From: Elizabethkingia occulta
GTDB lineage: Bacteria; Bacteroidota; Bacteroidia; Flavobacteriales; Weeksellaceae
Direction: 5' to 3'
DNA length: 64,000 nt
NCBI RefSeq assembly: GCF_002023715.1
Contig: NZ_MAHX01000016.1
Span: 310,001 to 374,000, forward strand
The position numbers and the translations under genes were made by a program. The first letter of the stretch is position 1; each line of letters starts with the position of its first letter. Below, piece by piece: positions 16,511-25,272 of the stretch. The notes under the pieces are model-generated. The model worked only from the letters and a program-made list of their open reading frames with translations, was not told the origin of the DNA and searched no databases.

Positions 16511-16804
16511 ATGAAAAACAAAATGCGTTATATATTGCCTAAACTGATCGGAATTACCGTGATCGCAGGTTTAGCAACACTGATTATAGGTATGGTTTTT
16601 AAATTACTTCTGGCCGTTACCTTAATCGCAGGAATAGGAACTCTCGTAGCTTCAAAATTCAGAAGAAGGAGAGAAAGATACTTTGAACCTTATCAGGAAA
16701 ATTTGCCAATAGGCTTTAATCCCTCAAACAATAGTGAATTTGCTGTAAGACCAAACTATAGAAATTCAAGAACAGAAAATATCGCTATTATCCCAATTAA
16801 CTAA
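16511..16804 (+). CDS. Small membrane protein upstream of Hsp20
   Basis: Protein of 97 residues with a hydrophobic N-terminal half that looks like one or two membrane helices (about residues 10-50), then a basic stop-transfer stretch (KFRRRRERY) and a polar tail. I do not recognise a family. It lies 24 bases before the Hsp20 gene and is probably in the same transcript, suggesting expression under stress. The 230-base gap before it holds only the GLPGLI terminator and AT-rich sequence. Confidence 0.7.
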   Translation: MKNKMRYILPKLIGITVIAGLATLIIGMVFKLLLAVTLIAGIGTLVASKFRRRRERYFEPYQENLPIGFNPSNNSEFAVRPNYRNSRTENIAIIPIN

Positions 16805-16828
16805 TTTATTAAACTAAAAAAAATAACA

Positions 16829-17296
16829 ATGTATACAAGACATCATAACAACGAAGATTTTAGAAACAAAAAAGATTTCTGTAATGGAAAATTCGACCGC
16901 AAATTCGATAAGTTCCGTGAAGGTTTCTTCAATAGCAAGCACCCAATGAAGGAAATGTTTGCTGAAAAAATCAGCAGCTTCAAGCCTGTAAATATCTCTG
17001 AAAATGAAGAATATTACGCGCTTCAATTATTTGCTGCCGGACTGAAAAAAGAGGCTTTTAATATAGCGATAAAAGACCGGGTACTGACTATTTCATATAA
17101 AGCGACTGAAGACAAGGAGAAAGCAAATTATATCTATCAGGAAGTATATGCTTCATCTTTTGAGCGTTCTTTTAAGCTTAATGAGAAAGTTGCATCCGAA
17201 AATATTTCTGCTGGTTATGAAGATGGTATTCTTACCGTAATCCTGCCAAAGGATCTTGAAAACAACATCCCTGCACAAGAGATTAAAGTGAGTTAA
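16829..17296 (+). CDS. Hsp20/alpha-crystallin family small heat shock protein
   Basis: Protein of 155 residues. A charged N-terminal arm (about 1-55) precedes an alpha-crystallin domain: EEYYALQLFAAGLKKEAFNI, then DRVLTISYKA, FERSFKLNEKV, and the hallmark GILTVILPK near the C terminus. Small heat shock proteins form oligomers that hold unfolding proteins in the cytoplasm. It is followed by a terminator shared with aconitase on the other strand. Confidence 0.9.
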   Translation: MYTRHHNNEDFRNKKDFCNGKFDRKFDKFREGFFNSKHPMKEMFAEKISSFKPVNISENEEYYALQLFAAGLKKEAFNIAIKDRVLTISYKATEDKEKANYIYQEVYASSFERSFKLNEKVASENISAGYEDGILTVILPKDLENNIPAQEIKVS

Positions 17297-17330
17297 TTCC
17301 TTCAATCCATAATTCTATATTATTTCAAAG

Positions 17331-17358
17331 AAAAAGCCTCGCATTTGCGAGGCTTTTT
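17331..17358. terminator. Bidirectional terminator between hsp20 and aconitase
   Basis: AAAAAGCCTCGCA pairs with TGCGAGGCTTTTT across two bases. The A-run on one side and T-run on the other allow it to serve both convergent genes. Confidence 0.88.
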
Positions 17359-17385
17359 TATTTCAATGAGAAATTATTAAATTAA

Positions 17386-19650
17386 TTATTTCCCTTGTTG
17401 TTTGATTAGGTTCAGTGCAGATCCTGCTTTGAACCACTCAATTTGTCCTGCATTGTAAGTATGGTTAGCAACAATAATGTCTTTAGAACCATCAGCGTGA
17501 ACAAACTCTAGTGTCAATGGCTTACCTGGAGCAAACTGATCAAGATCTAAGAAGTTAATTGTGTCATCTTCCTGGATTTTGTCATAATCTTCTTTATTAG
17601 CAAAAGTTAATGCTAACATACCTTGCTTTTTAAGGTTAGTCTCGTGGATACGAGCGAAAGATTTAACTAATACAGCTCTTACACCTAAGTGACGAGGCTC
17701 CATAGCAGCGTGCTCTCTTGAAGAACCTTCACCGTAGTTTTCATCACCAACAACAATCGTTGGAACTCCGGCAGCTTTGTAAGATCTTGCAGATGCAGGA
17801 ACTTCCATATGCTCACCGTTTAATTCGTTCTTTACGTTGTTAGTTTCCATGTTGTAAGCATTAACAGCTCCGATCAACATATTGTTAGAAATATTATCTA
17901 AGTGACCTCTGTACTTCAACCATGGACCTGCCATAGAGATGTGGTCAGTTGTACACTTACCAAATGCTTTGATCAATAATTTAGCACCTGTAATGTTTTT
18001 GCCATCCCAAGGTGTAAACTCTTCTAATAACTGAAGTCTGTCGGATGTAGGAGCTACAATAACCTCAACATTTGAACCGTCTTCAGCAGGAGCGATATAA
18101 CCAGCGTCTTCAACATCGAAACCTTTGATTGGTAATTCATAACCTTGAGGTTCGTCTAGAAGAACTTCAACACCATCCTTGTTAACTAATTTGTCTGTTC
18201 TCGGATCGAAATCTAGTTTACCAGCGATAGCAAGCGCAGTTACTAATTCAGGAGAACCTACGAATGCATAAGTATTCGGGTTACCATCTGCTCTCTTAGA
18301 GAAGTTTCTGTTGAAAGAGTGAACGATTGTGTTTTTCTCTTGTTTTTCTGAACCTTCACGAGCCCATTGACCGATACATGGTCCACAAGCATTAGCGAAT
18401 ACTTTACCACCAATTTGAGCAAAAGTATCCAGGAAACCATCTCTTTCTACTGTATATCTTACTAATTCGGATCCCGGAGTAATAGTATATTCAGCAGCAG
18501 TTACCAAGTTTTTGTCAATTGCCTGCTTAGCGATAGAAGCAGCTCTTGAGATATCTTCGTAAGAAGAGTTTGTACAAGAACCGATCAAACCAACCTCAAC
18601 TTTAGTTGGCCATCCGTTTTTCTCAGCAAGTTCTTTCATCTGAGAAATTGGAGTATATAAATCCGGAGTGAAAGGACCGTTTAATGCCGGCTCTAATTCA
18701 TCCAGGTTGATTTCAATAACCTGATCGAAGTATTTAGCGGGATCTGCATAAACTTCTTTATCAGCTTTTAGATTATCAGCTATAGCTTCAGCACCTGCAG
18801 CAACAGCTTCTCTTCCTGTAGCTCTTAGGTATTTAGCCATGTTTTTATCGAATTCAAAGATAGAAGTTGTTGCTCCAATCTCTGCACCCATGTTACAGAT
18901 TGTACCTTTACCAGTACAAGAAAGTGATTCAGCACCTTCTCCAAAGTATTCTACGATAGCACCAGTACCTCCTTTTACAGTAAGGATACCAGCAACTTTC
19001 AGAATTACATCTTTAGGAGAACACCATCCGCTAAGTTTACCGGTTAATTTTACACCGATCATTTTAGGGAATTTAAGCTCCCATGCCATTCCTGCCATTA
19101 CGTCCACAGCATCTGCACCACCAACACCAATAGCAACCATACCTAAACCACCTGCATTTACAGTGTGAGAGTCGGTACCAATCATCATTCCTCCAGGGAA
19201 TGCATAATTTTCTAAAACTACCTGGTGAATAATACCAGCTCCCGGCTTCCAGAATCCAATACCATATTTGTTGGAAACTGACTGAAGGAATTGATAAACT
19301 TCGTTGTTTTTATTTTCTGCTTCTTGAAGGTCTTTGTCTGCTCCAACTCTAGCCTGGATAAGGTGGTCTGCGTGTACCGTAGAAGGAACTGCAACCTTCT
19401 TCTTTCCAGCCTGCATAAATTGTAATAAAGCCATTTGTGCTGTAGCGTCCTGCATAGCAACTCTGTCCGGAGCGAAATCTACATAAGATTCTCCGCGTTT
19501 GAAAGCTTCTGGCTGTTGAGTGGAAAATAAGTGGGAACATAAAATTTTCTCTGAATAAGTAAGAGGTCTTCCCATAAACTCTCTTGCTGCGTTTACTCTG
19601 TTGTCGAAATCAGAATAAACTTTTTTGATCATATCCAAATCAAAGGTCAT
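17386..19650 (-). CDS. acn: Aconitate hydratase
   Basis: Protein of 754 residues, the length of the mitochondrial-type aconitase. The three [4Fe-4S] cysteines are visible: Cys359 in LIGSCTNSS, and Cys422 and Cys425 in ACGPCIGQW, a spacing that matches mitochondrial aconitase closely. GTDSHT (159-163) and GEGSSREHA in the C-terminal swivelling domain hold other active-site residues. It interconverts citrate and isocitrate in the TCA cycle. It stands alone on the minus strand. Its base composition (more GC and preferred codons) is typical of a highly expressed gene. Confidence 0.96.
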   Translation of the reverse strand: MTFDLDMIKKVYSDFDNRVNAAREFMGRPLTYSEKILCSHLFSTQQPEAFKRGESYVDFAPDRVAMQDATAQMALLQFMQAGKKKVAVPSTVHADHLIQARVGADKDLQEAENKNNEVYQFLQSVSNKYGIGFWKPGAGIIHQVVLENYAFPGGMMIGTDSHTVNAGGLGMVAIGVGGADAVDVMAGMAWELKFPKMIGVKLTGKLSGWCSPKDVILKVAGILTVKGGTGAIVEYFGEGAESLSCTGKGTICNMGAEIGATTSIFEFDKNMAKYLRATGREAVAAGAEAIADNLKADKEVYADPAKYFDQVIEINLDELEPALNGPFTPDLYTPISQMKELAEKNGWPTKVEVGLIGSCTNSSYEDISRAASIAKQAIDKNLVTAAEYTITPGSELVRYTVERDGFLDTFAQIGGKVFANACGPCIGQWAREGSEKQEKNTIVHSFNRNFSKRADGNPNTYAFVGSPELVTALAIAGKLDFDPRTDKLVNKDGVEVLLDEPQGYELPIKGFDVEDAGYIAPAEDGSNVEVIVAPTSDRLQLLEEFTPWDGKNITGAKLLIKAFGKCTTDHISMAGPWLKYRGHLDNISNNMLIGAVNAYNMETNNVKNELNGEHMEVPASARSYKAAGVPTIVVGDENYGEGSSREHAAMEPRHLGVRAVLVKSFARIHETNLKKQGMLALTFANKEDYDKIQEDDTINFLDLDQFAPGKPLTLEFVHADGSKDIIVANHTYNAGQIEWFKAGSALNLIKQQGK

Positions 19651-19814
19651 ATGCTACAAAGTTTTATTCGTTAGTAAATCACACATTTGGTGTGAAAAAG
19701 TATACAAAAATACGAATTTTATACGGGCTTTTAAGGTGAATCTTATTTAGATTGGTTATAAATATAGTGTAAATTGCCTGTTTTGCATTATATTTACGCT
19801 GAATTAAAATTGCT

Positions 19815-20129
19815 ATGGAACACATTGATGATACCTCTATAATGACTCCTAATCCACAACAAAGCTTTCCTCCGAAAACGTGGCTGGTAGAGTCTGTATT
19901 GGCTACCGTATTTTGCTGCCAGATTCTTGGGATTATAGGAATAATTAATGCCGCTTCGGTGGAATCTAAATTCTACAGAGGTGATGTTTTAGGTGCTCAG
20001 AAAGCATCAAAACTGGCAAAGCAAATGGTAATATGGTCTGTGATTTCATGGTTTATTATTGCTGCGATTGTAGTGGCATTTTATGTCTTCACAATTGTGC
20101 TTTCTACTACAACAGGTGAATGGAAATAA
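19815..20129 (+). CDS. CD225/dispanin family membrane protein
   Basis: Protein of 104 residues with PPKTWLVESVLATVFCCQIL followed by GIIGIINAASVESKFYRGD, the pattern of the CD225 domain, and a second membrane helix near the C terminus (residues ~75-98). The bacterial members have no settled role; the eukaryotic IFITM proteins of this family act on membranes. Its last 10 bases overlap the DUF2752 gene, so the two are coupled. Confidence 0.8.
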   Translation: MEHIDDTSIMTPNPQQSFPPKTWLVESVLATVFCCQILGIIGIINAASVESKFYRGDVLGAQKASKLAKQMVIWSVISWFIIAAIVVAFYVFTIVLSTTTGEWK

Positions 20130-20506
20130 TAAAAAAGTATAAGTTCCTTTCTATAGCCGTATTGCTTCTGCTATGCGGGGTAGGAGTTTATATCTTCTAT
20201 CGATATAATCCTGAAACTTCAGGATTCTTTTTACAATGCCCTTTTAAATTACTGACGGGGTACGACTGTCCCGGATGTGGATCACAAAGAGCTTTACATG
20301 CTTTATTGCATGGAGATATAAACGGAGCTTTTGGTTATAATCCTTTATTTATAATAGCAATTCCGTATGTTATTACAGGCCTTATCTTTAATCAGGATAA
20401 AGTGAAAGCCAAATATCCAAAGCTTAGAAAAGCACTGTTTGGACAAAAGGCCATTTATGTTATCCTTTTTATTGTTATTTCTTTCTGGCTTCTGAGGAAC
20501 TTATAA
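20120..20506 (+). CDS. DUF2752 domain-containing membrane protein
   Basis: Protein of 128 residues with three hydrophobic segments (about 8-27, 73-88, 108-126). Between the first two lies the family motif CPFKLLTGYDCPGCGSQRAL, a cysteine-rich loop likely on the periplasmic face. The function of the family is unknown. It overlaps the CD225-type gene by 10 bases, a pairing worth noting. Confidence 0.83.
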   Translation: MEIIKKYKFLSIAVLLLLCGVGVYIFYRYNPETSGFFLQCPFKLLTGYDCPGCGSQRALHALLHGDINGAFGYNPLFIIAIPYVITGLIFNQDKVKAKYPKLRKALFGQKAIYVILFIVISFWLLRNL

Positions 20507-20569
20507 AAAATCTTAAAAATTTGTCCGACGCAGGAAGTTTTCTCAAATTTGTGAGTAAACACAACGCAA

Positions 20570-21295
20570 ATGAATAAAATATTTGCTGTAATAATTTTGT
20601 TTTTTTTATGCTGTATAATTGCTTACGGACAGCAAAATAAGGTAATACAGACTACTTCCAATAAGAATGATATTCCGGAGCTGATCCCAGTTTTCAGAAA
20701 CGGGAAGTATGGTTATATCAATACTACAGGAAGGCTTATAATTCCCACAAAATTTAATCTGGCTTTATTTTTTACCGAAGATTGCAATCTTACACAGTCA
20801 CCAAATGAGAAGATTAGACTGTATGGTAAGCAGAATTATGCTACAGTAGAGATAGATAAAATTGCTTATCGGATTGACAAAACAGGTAAAGCCTTATATC
20901 GGTATAAGAATGAAGATCTGGGACGCTGCAAAAAAGATTTTCAAATGCCTGCATATACGATCTACAAGAATGGTGAGAATTATGGACTTGTAAAAAAAGA
21001 CCTTCAAGGCGCAGCAGATCTGTCGCAGGTTTATATAATACCGCAATACCAGTATTTGTTTGTCATGGATTCCGATGATCAGGAGAATCCGATGATTATT
21101 GCAATAAAGAATGATAAATTCGGAGTTGTAGATAAAAATAACAACGTTATTATTGGTTTTGAATATGAAGATATTAAGAAGAATATGTCATGGAAAGAGG
21201 CTCATTTATTTGAGGTAAGCCAGGACGGAAAGAAATACTTCTTTATGGACAAAGCATCCAATAAATATCAGATTAAAACACGAAGCCAAAATTAG
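20570..21295 (+). CDS. WG repeat-containing exported protein
   Basis: Protein of 241 residues with an N-terminal signal peptide (ending IAYGQ). At least two WG-like repeats are visible: FRNGKYGYINTTGRLIIPTK near residue 42, and NDKFGVVDKNNNVIIGFEYE near residue 182; a weaker one is in YKNGENYGLVKKD. WG repeats form beta-rich binding folds of unknown ligand. It starts 63 bases after the DUF2752 gene and may be in the same unit. Confidence 0.82.
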   Translation: MNKIFAVIILFFLCCIIAYGQQNKVIQTTSNKNDIPELIPVFRNGKYGYINTTGRLIIPTKFNLALFFTEDCNLTQSPNEKIRLYGKQNYATVEIDKIAYRIDKTGKALYRYKNEDLGRCKKDFQMPAYTIYKNGENYGLVKKDLQGAADLSQVYIIPQYQYLFVMDSDDQENPMIIAIKNDKFGVVDKNNNVIIGFEYEDIKKNMSWKEAHLFEVSQDGKKYFFMDKASNKYQIKTRSQN

Positions 21296-21366
21296 AAATT
21301 GATAAATATTAAAACTGGCTTAACTTTATAGTATAATACTCTTCGATAGTTAGTCAAGCTCACTAT

Positions 21367-21442
21367 AGACTTAACTCAGAGTGACATTGTTTATCCAGAA
21401 TATCTTTCTTTTATAGGTGTCAGGCTGAGCCTGTGGAAGTCT
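21367..21442. repeat. Degenerate REP-like inverted repeat
   Basis: AGACTT..ACTCAGAGTGACA (from 21367) is inverted as GTCAGGCTGAGCCTGTGGAAGTCT ending at 21442 (only its ends matter: GTCAGGCTGAGCC and GGAAGTCT). It is related to the repeat at 3431-3486 through GTCAGGCTGAGCC and TGACATTGT. Confidence 0.5.
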
Positions 21443-21552
21443 AACATGTCTTGAATTAAAATTAAAACAGGCTCTTAGTTCTTATGTAAAATTAACGGGC
21501 TAAATGATTAATATTCTGCTGTGTTAAAATTTTTTAATATCAGAAATTTGCT

Positions 21553-21560
21553 TTAGCTTT
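21553..21560 (+). promoter_or_regulatory. Candidate -7 element for the TPP riboswitch transcript
   Basis: TAGCTTTG fits TAnnTTTG and ends right before the aptamer. I see no TTG at the usual distance upstream. Confidence 0.45.
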
Positions 21561-21640
21561 GTTCCCGGAAAAAGGGGTGCCTCTAAGAGGCTGAGATTAT
21601 ACCCTACGAACCTGGGCGGGTAATGCTGCCAAGGGAAACT
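21561..21640 (+). promoter_or_regulatory. TPP (THI-box) riboswitch
   Basis: The conserved thiamine pyrophosphate aptamer blocks appear in order: TTCCC closing strand (21562-21566), GGGGTGCC (21574-21581), CTGAGA (21591-21596), ACCC, GAACCTG (21608-21614), GGGTAATGC (21618-21626) and the closing GGGAA (21633-21637). It lies about 60 bases before a TonB-dependent receptor gene. In Bacteroidota such receptors under THI elements are predicted to import thiamine. Binding of TPP should switch the receptor off. Confidence 0.95.
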
Positions 21641-21645
21641 AAGTA

Positions 21646-21664
21646 AAAATGACCTGGTCATTTT
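21646..21664 (+). promoter_or_regulatory. Hairpin in the presumed riboswitch expression platform
   Basis: AAAATGAC pairs with GTCATTTT around CTG. It sits between the aptamer and the receptor start. It has no long T-run (TTTTAGG follows), so it may control translation or switch pairing rather than be a strong terminator. Confidence 0.55.
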
Positions 21665-21700
21665 AGGTGCATCCTTTTATTCCACAACTAATATGTGAGA

Positions 21701-23809
21701 ATGAAAGGATTATTTTTTTTATCAGCACTAAGTGCTGCATCAATAGCTTTTGCGCAAAGCAAACAAGATACTATTCGGGAAATAGATGAGGTTCGGGTTA
21801 TCAAGAGACTTCCCATAACGAAAGATATCGTTAATGTAGAAAAAGACTTAGGAAGAAAAAATTTGGGACAGGATCTACCTTATCTTCTTAAAAACCAGAC
21901 ATCTGTAGAAACAACAACCGATGCCGGTAACGGTGTAGGATATACAGGTTTAAGAATCAGAGGTGTAGATGGTACTCGTATCAATGTAATGCTGAATGGT
22001 GTTCCGTATAACGATAGCGAATCTCAGGGAACTTTTTTTGTAAACATTCCGGATGTTACATCTTCAGCTTCCAATGTAATTATCCAGCGTGGAGTTGGAA
22101 CATCTACTAACGGAGTAGCTGCTTTTGGAGCAAGTGTTAATATTATTGGACGCGATCCGGAAGAGCAGCCATATTTCTCTACTCAAAATTCTATGGGTTC
22201 ATTTAACACACATAAACATTCCTTTGAAGCTGGTACAGGAAGTTTACTAAATGGTAAACTCTCCTTTATGGGACGTTACTCTATTATAAAATCGGATGGT
22301 TATATAGACAGGGCGTTTTCGGATCTTAATTCCTATAATTTTGTCGGTGTTTATAAGGATGGAAATACAAAGATCCGTTTTCAGACTTTTGGTGGAGATC
22401 AGCAGACTTATCAGGCTTGGAACGGAATTTCTAAAGCTCAGTATGAGATCAATCCACGCTACAATCCATCAGGAGAAATTTATGATAAAGATGGCAAAGT
22501 CATAGGTTTCTATAAAAATGAAACGGATAACTACAAGCAACAGCATTATCATTTATTATGGGAACAGCGTTTCAACGATAACTGGAAACTAAATACTACC
22601 TTGCACTATACACGTGGGTTGGGATATTATGAAAACTATAAATCCAATCAGAAATTCAGTAAATACGGAATTCCTCCATATGTGATAGGAACAGAAACTG
22701 TTACAAGCGGTGATATGATCCGCAGAAAGTGGTTGGATAACGATTTTTATGGTATTGTATCGGAACTGAATGGTAAGGTAAACAATTGGGATCTTAATTT
22801 TGGTGTAGTTGCTAATCAATATTATGGCAGGCATTACGGACAAATTATAAGCGGATCCAATCTACAGCAAATTGATCTTCCAATTGAATATTACAGAAAT
22901 AACGCAACTAAAAATGAGATCTCGGGTTATGCCAAAGCTTTGTATAAATTTGGCGACTTAGAAATGTTTGGTGATCTGCAATTGCGAAATATTACTTACC
23001 ATTCCAATGTGATAAAAGCGAGTGCTGAGGAAGCTCCGACATTTGATAAAAAGTTTACATTCTTTAATCCTAAAGTTGGATTTAATTATCATCTGGATGG
23101 AGGTACTCTATATCTGTCCTATGCAAATGCTCACCGTGAGCCGGTAAGAGATGATATTGTAAATGCTCCCGATGTAAAACCTGAGACGCTTCATGATTTT
23201 GAATTGGGATATAACAAAACTTTCAATGGATTATCAATAACGGCGAATGCTTATTACATGCTGTATAAGGATCAATTAGTTCTTATCGGAGCTATCAATG
23301 GAGTAGGAGCTTCACTGCGAAAAAATGTAGGGAGAAGCTACCGTGCCGGAATAGAATTGGGAGCGGGATATCAGTTCTCAGAGAAGTTTAATGCTTTACT
23401 GAATGCTACTTTTAGTCAGAATAAAAACAAAGATTATATCGTTCAGCTTTCAGAAACCGAGACCGAAAATCTAGGAACAACGAATACCTCTTTCTCTCCG
23501 AACTTTATAGGAAACCTTACTCTAAACTATCTTCCGGTTAAAGACTTACAATTTTCTCTGGTGAATAAATTAGTTGGTTCTCAGTATTTAGATAACACGA
23601 ATGCGCCGGAGAGTAAAATAAAGTCTTATTATCTGTCAGATTTTATAGCGAGTTACCAGGTTGCATGGGGTAGAACTGATATAGGTTTCAGTCTTTTGGT
23701 GAACAATATATTTAACCAAAAATATATTAATAATGGTTACTCCGGTCCATTCTATTATGCACAGGCGGGAGCCAATTTCCTGGCAGGGATCTCTTTAAAA
23801 TTTCACTAA
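21701..23809 (+). CDS. TonB-dependent receptor, probable thiamine uptake
   Basis: Protein of 702 residues from the ATG at 21701, giving signal peptide MKGLFFLSALSAASIAFAQ; a GTG at 21695 is also in frame but less likely. A plug domain follows (LPYLLKNQTSVETTTDAG, LRIRGVDGTRINVMLNGVPY, VIIQRGVGTSTNGVAAFGAS), then a barrel ending in a C-terminal FH-type signal (LKFH). There is no carboxypeptidase-regulatory-like N-terminal domain. The TPP riboswitch directly upstream is the main evidence for a thiamine-related cargo. The substrate call is therefore contextual. Confidence 0.9.
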   Translation: MKGLFFLSALSAASIAFAQSKQDTIREIDEVRVIKRLPITKDIVNVEKDLGRKNLGQDLPYLLKNQTSVETTTDAGNGVGYTGLRIRGVDGTRINVMLNGVPYNDSESQGTFFVNIPDVTSSASNVIIQRGVGTSTNGVAAFGASVNIIGRDPEEQPYFSTQNSMGSFNTHKHSFEAGTGSLLNGKLSFMGRYSIIKSDGYIDRAFSDLNSYNFVGVYKDGNTKIRFQTFGGDQQTYQAWNGISKAQYEINPRYNPSGEIYDKDGKVIGFYKNETDNYKQQHYHLLWEQRFNDNWKLNTTLHYTRGLGYYENYKSNQKFSKYGIPPYVIGTETVTSGDMIRRKWLDNDFYGIVSELNGKVNNWDLNFGVVANQYYGRHYGQIISGSNLQQIDLPIEYYRNNATKNEISGYAKALYKFGDLEMFGDLQLRNITYHSNVIKASAEEAPTFDKKFTFFNPKVGFNYHLDGGTLYLSYANAHREPVRDDIVNAPDVKPETLHDFELGYNKTFNGLSITANAYYMLYKDQLVLIGAINGVGASLRKNVGRSYRAGIELGAGYQFSEKFNALLNATFSQNKNKDYIVQLSETETENLGTTNTSFSPNFIGNLTLNYLPVKDLQFSLVNKLVGSQYLDNTNAPESKIKSYYLSDFIASYQVAWGRTDIGFSLLVNNIFNQKYINNGYSGPFYYAQAGANFLAGISLKFH

Positions 23810-23841
23810 ATCATCTTCTATATTAATTTACTTTATTATGG

Positions 23842-23874
23842 CTGCAGCACGCATTTATGCGTGCTGTAGTTTTT
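23842..23874 (+). terminator. Terminator after the thiamine-linked receptor
   Basis: CTGCAGCACGCAT and ATGCGTGCTGTAG form a 13-bp stem (one G-U pair) around TT, followed by TTTTT. Confidence 0.88.
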
Positions 23875-23944
23875 ACTAGGATAAGATAGATAAGATATTG
23901 AATGATTATATTTTAAAAAATGCAAATGACTCTCTACTTCCATT

Positions 23945-23974
23945 TTGCAGTCCTGTAATAAAATAATAAATTTG
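23945..23974 (+). promoter_or_regulatory. Promoter of the HU-like gene (predicts a leaderless mRNA)
   Basis: TTG (23945-23947), 19 bases, then TAAATTTG (23967-23974). The expected start of transcription is the A of ATG at 23978. The TTG is in frame with the gene and can be mistaken for its start. Confidence 0.6.
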
Positions 23975-23977
23975 CCC

Positions 23978-24685
23978 ATGATGAATATTGCACAGCAAAT
24001 CATACATGATTTACAAAGCCGAAAGAGAGTAGAACTTTCTGGCTTAGGGACATTGAACCTCATTACCAAGCATGCAGAAGTAGATGAGGCCAATGATAAA
24101 ATTCTCCCGCCGAAACAGGAAATAGAGTTTATTGCAGATAAAAAAGCCGTAGAAAATAGCTATACCAGTCACGCTCAGGAATGGATAAGAGAACTGATGT
24201 CAACAGGAGAAGTCCAGGTTAAAGGTCTGGGCAAATGGATGAATAATGCCGGGAAGGTTATTTTTTTTCCGGAAGAAAAAATCCTGAGTAACTCTTTTTA
24301 TGGTCTTGAAGAAATTTCATTACCAAAAGTTACCCGCATTCAGCCAGTTGAAAGTTTACAAAACGAAGCTAAGAAAGCCAGTGATTATAAAGCAAACAGA
24401 TCATGGATCTGGATACTTTTAGCACTTGGTGGTGTAGGAGCTATTGCTTATTTCGGAATTACACAAAAAGAAGAAATTTTCGGAAAGAAATCTTTTGATG
24501 ATGCGCAACCGAAGAAAGTACATGTGCCTACTAAAGAAGAATTGTTGCAAAAACAACAACAGGAAGCTTTGAAGCTGAAGACGGATAGTATAAAGGCAGA
24601 TAGTATAAAAAAAGATTCAATAAAAAAGGCAGCTCCCCACTGGAGTTCAAAAGATAAAAAATGGAGAAAAAGAAAAAAGCACTAG
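23978..24685 (+). CDS. HU-CCDC81-like domain membrane protein
   Basis: Protein of 235 residues from ATG 23978 (a second ATG follows at 23981). The N-terminal ~120 residues resemble the bacterial CCDC81-type HU domain (QIIHDLQSRKRVELSGLGTL, then a second HU-like half with GEVQVKGLGKWMNN). A single membrane helix (WIWILLALGGVGAIAYFGI) follows around residue 143-161. The tail holds three DSIK repeats and ends in a basic cluster (KKWRKRKKH). Many relatives carry a C-terminal SPOR domain that binds septal peptidoglycan; this one does not. Role unknown; envelope or division related by analogy. Confidence 0.75.
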   Translation: MMNIAQQIIHDLQSRKRVELSGLGTLNLITKHAEVDEANDKILPPKQEIEFIADKKAVENSYTSHAQEWIRELMSTGEVQVKGLGKWMNNAGKVIFFPEEKILSNSFYGLEEISLPKVTRIQPVESLQNEAKKASDYKANRSWIWILLALGGVGAIAYFGITQKEEIFGKKSFDDAQPKKVHVPTKEELLQKQQQEALKLKTDSIKADSIKKDSIKKAAPHWSSKDKKWRKRKKH

Positions 24686-25182
24686 AGTCATTAACTGTAA
24701 TGACCAATATTGTATTGCCAAATGAGACAAACTCTTTGCGCAATCTTTTCGGAGGAGAATTGCTTGCAAGAATGGACAGATGTGCTTCTATATCGGCATC
24801 CAGACATAGTGAGCGCAGAGTAGTAACCGCTTCTGTAAATCACGTTTCCTTTAATGCACCTATTCCGGAAGGAAGTGTTGTAGTTCTGGAATCTAAAGTT
24901 TCCCGTGCATTTTCTACTTCTATGGAGGTATATGTAGATGCATGGCTGGACGATCCTATTCACAGAAAGAAAATTCATACTAATGCGGGAATTTATACAT
25001 TCGTAGCAGTAGATGAATTCAATAAACCTGTGCCTGTGCCTGAATTGGAACCAGAAACAGATGAAGAAATTGAGCGCTATAAAGCTGCTTTACGTCGTAA
25101 AGAGCTAAGCTTAATCTTATCCGGAAGAATGAAGCCTACAGAATCTGTAGAGCTGAAAAAGCTTTTTTCAGGAGAGATTTAA
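24661..25182 (+). CDS. Acyl-CoA thioesterase (hotdog fold)
   Basis: Protein of 173 residues with TNIVLPNETNSLRNLFGGEL, the conserved start of the YciA/BACH-type acyl-CoA thioesterases, and VNHVSFNAPIPEGSVVVLES further on. It hydrolyses acyl-CoA to free acid and CoA in the cytoplasm. The start at 24661 overlaps the HU-like gene by 25 bases in another frame, which suggests co-expression. A start at 24700 is possible but would cut into the conserved N-terminal segment. A strong terminator follows. Confidence 0.9.
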   Translation: MEKKKKALESLTVMTNIVLPNETNSLRNLFGGELLARMDRCASISASRHSERRVVTASVNHVSFNAPIPEGSVVVLESKVSRAFSTSMEVYVDAWLDDPIHRKKIHTNAGIYTFVAVDEFNKPVPVPELEPETDEEIERYKAALRRKELSLILSGRMKPTESVELKKLFSGEI

Positions 25183-25205
25183 ATCTTCTAAATAACAAAA
25201 ATGGT

Positions 25206-25241
25206 CCGGCAGATTTAATATTTAAATCTGCTGGTTGTTTT
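25206..25241 (+). terminator. Terminator after the thioesterase
   Basis: CCGGCAGATTTAA (25206-25218) pairs with TTAAATCTGCTGG (25222-25234), 13 bp with one G-U pair, loop TAT, followed by TTGTTTT. Confidence 0.85.
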
Positions 25242-25272
25242 ATCTCCATTCACTAATAAACTCCCAATTGTA

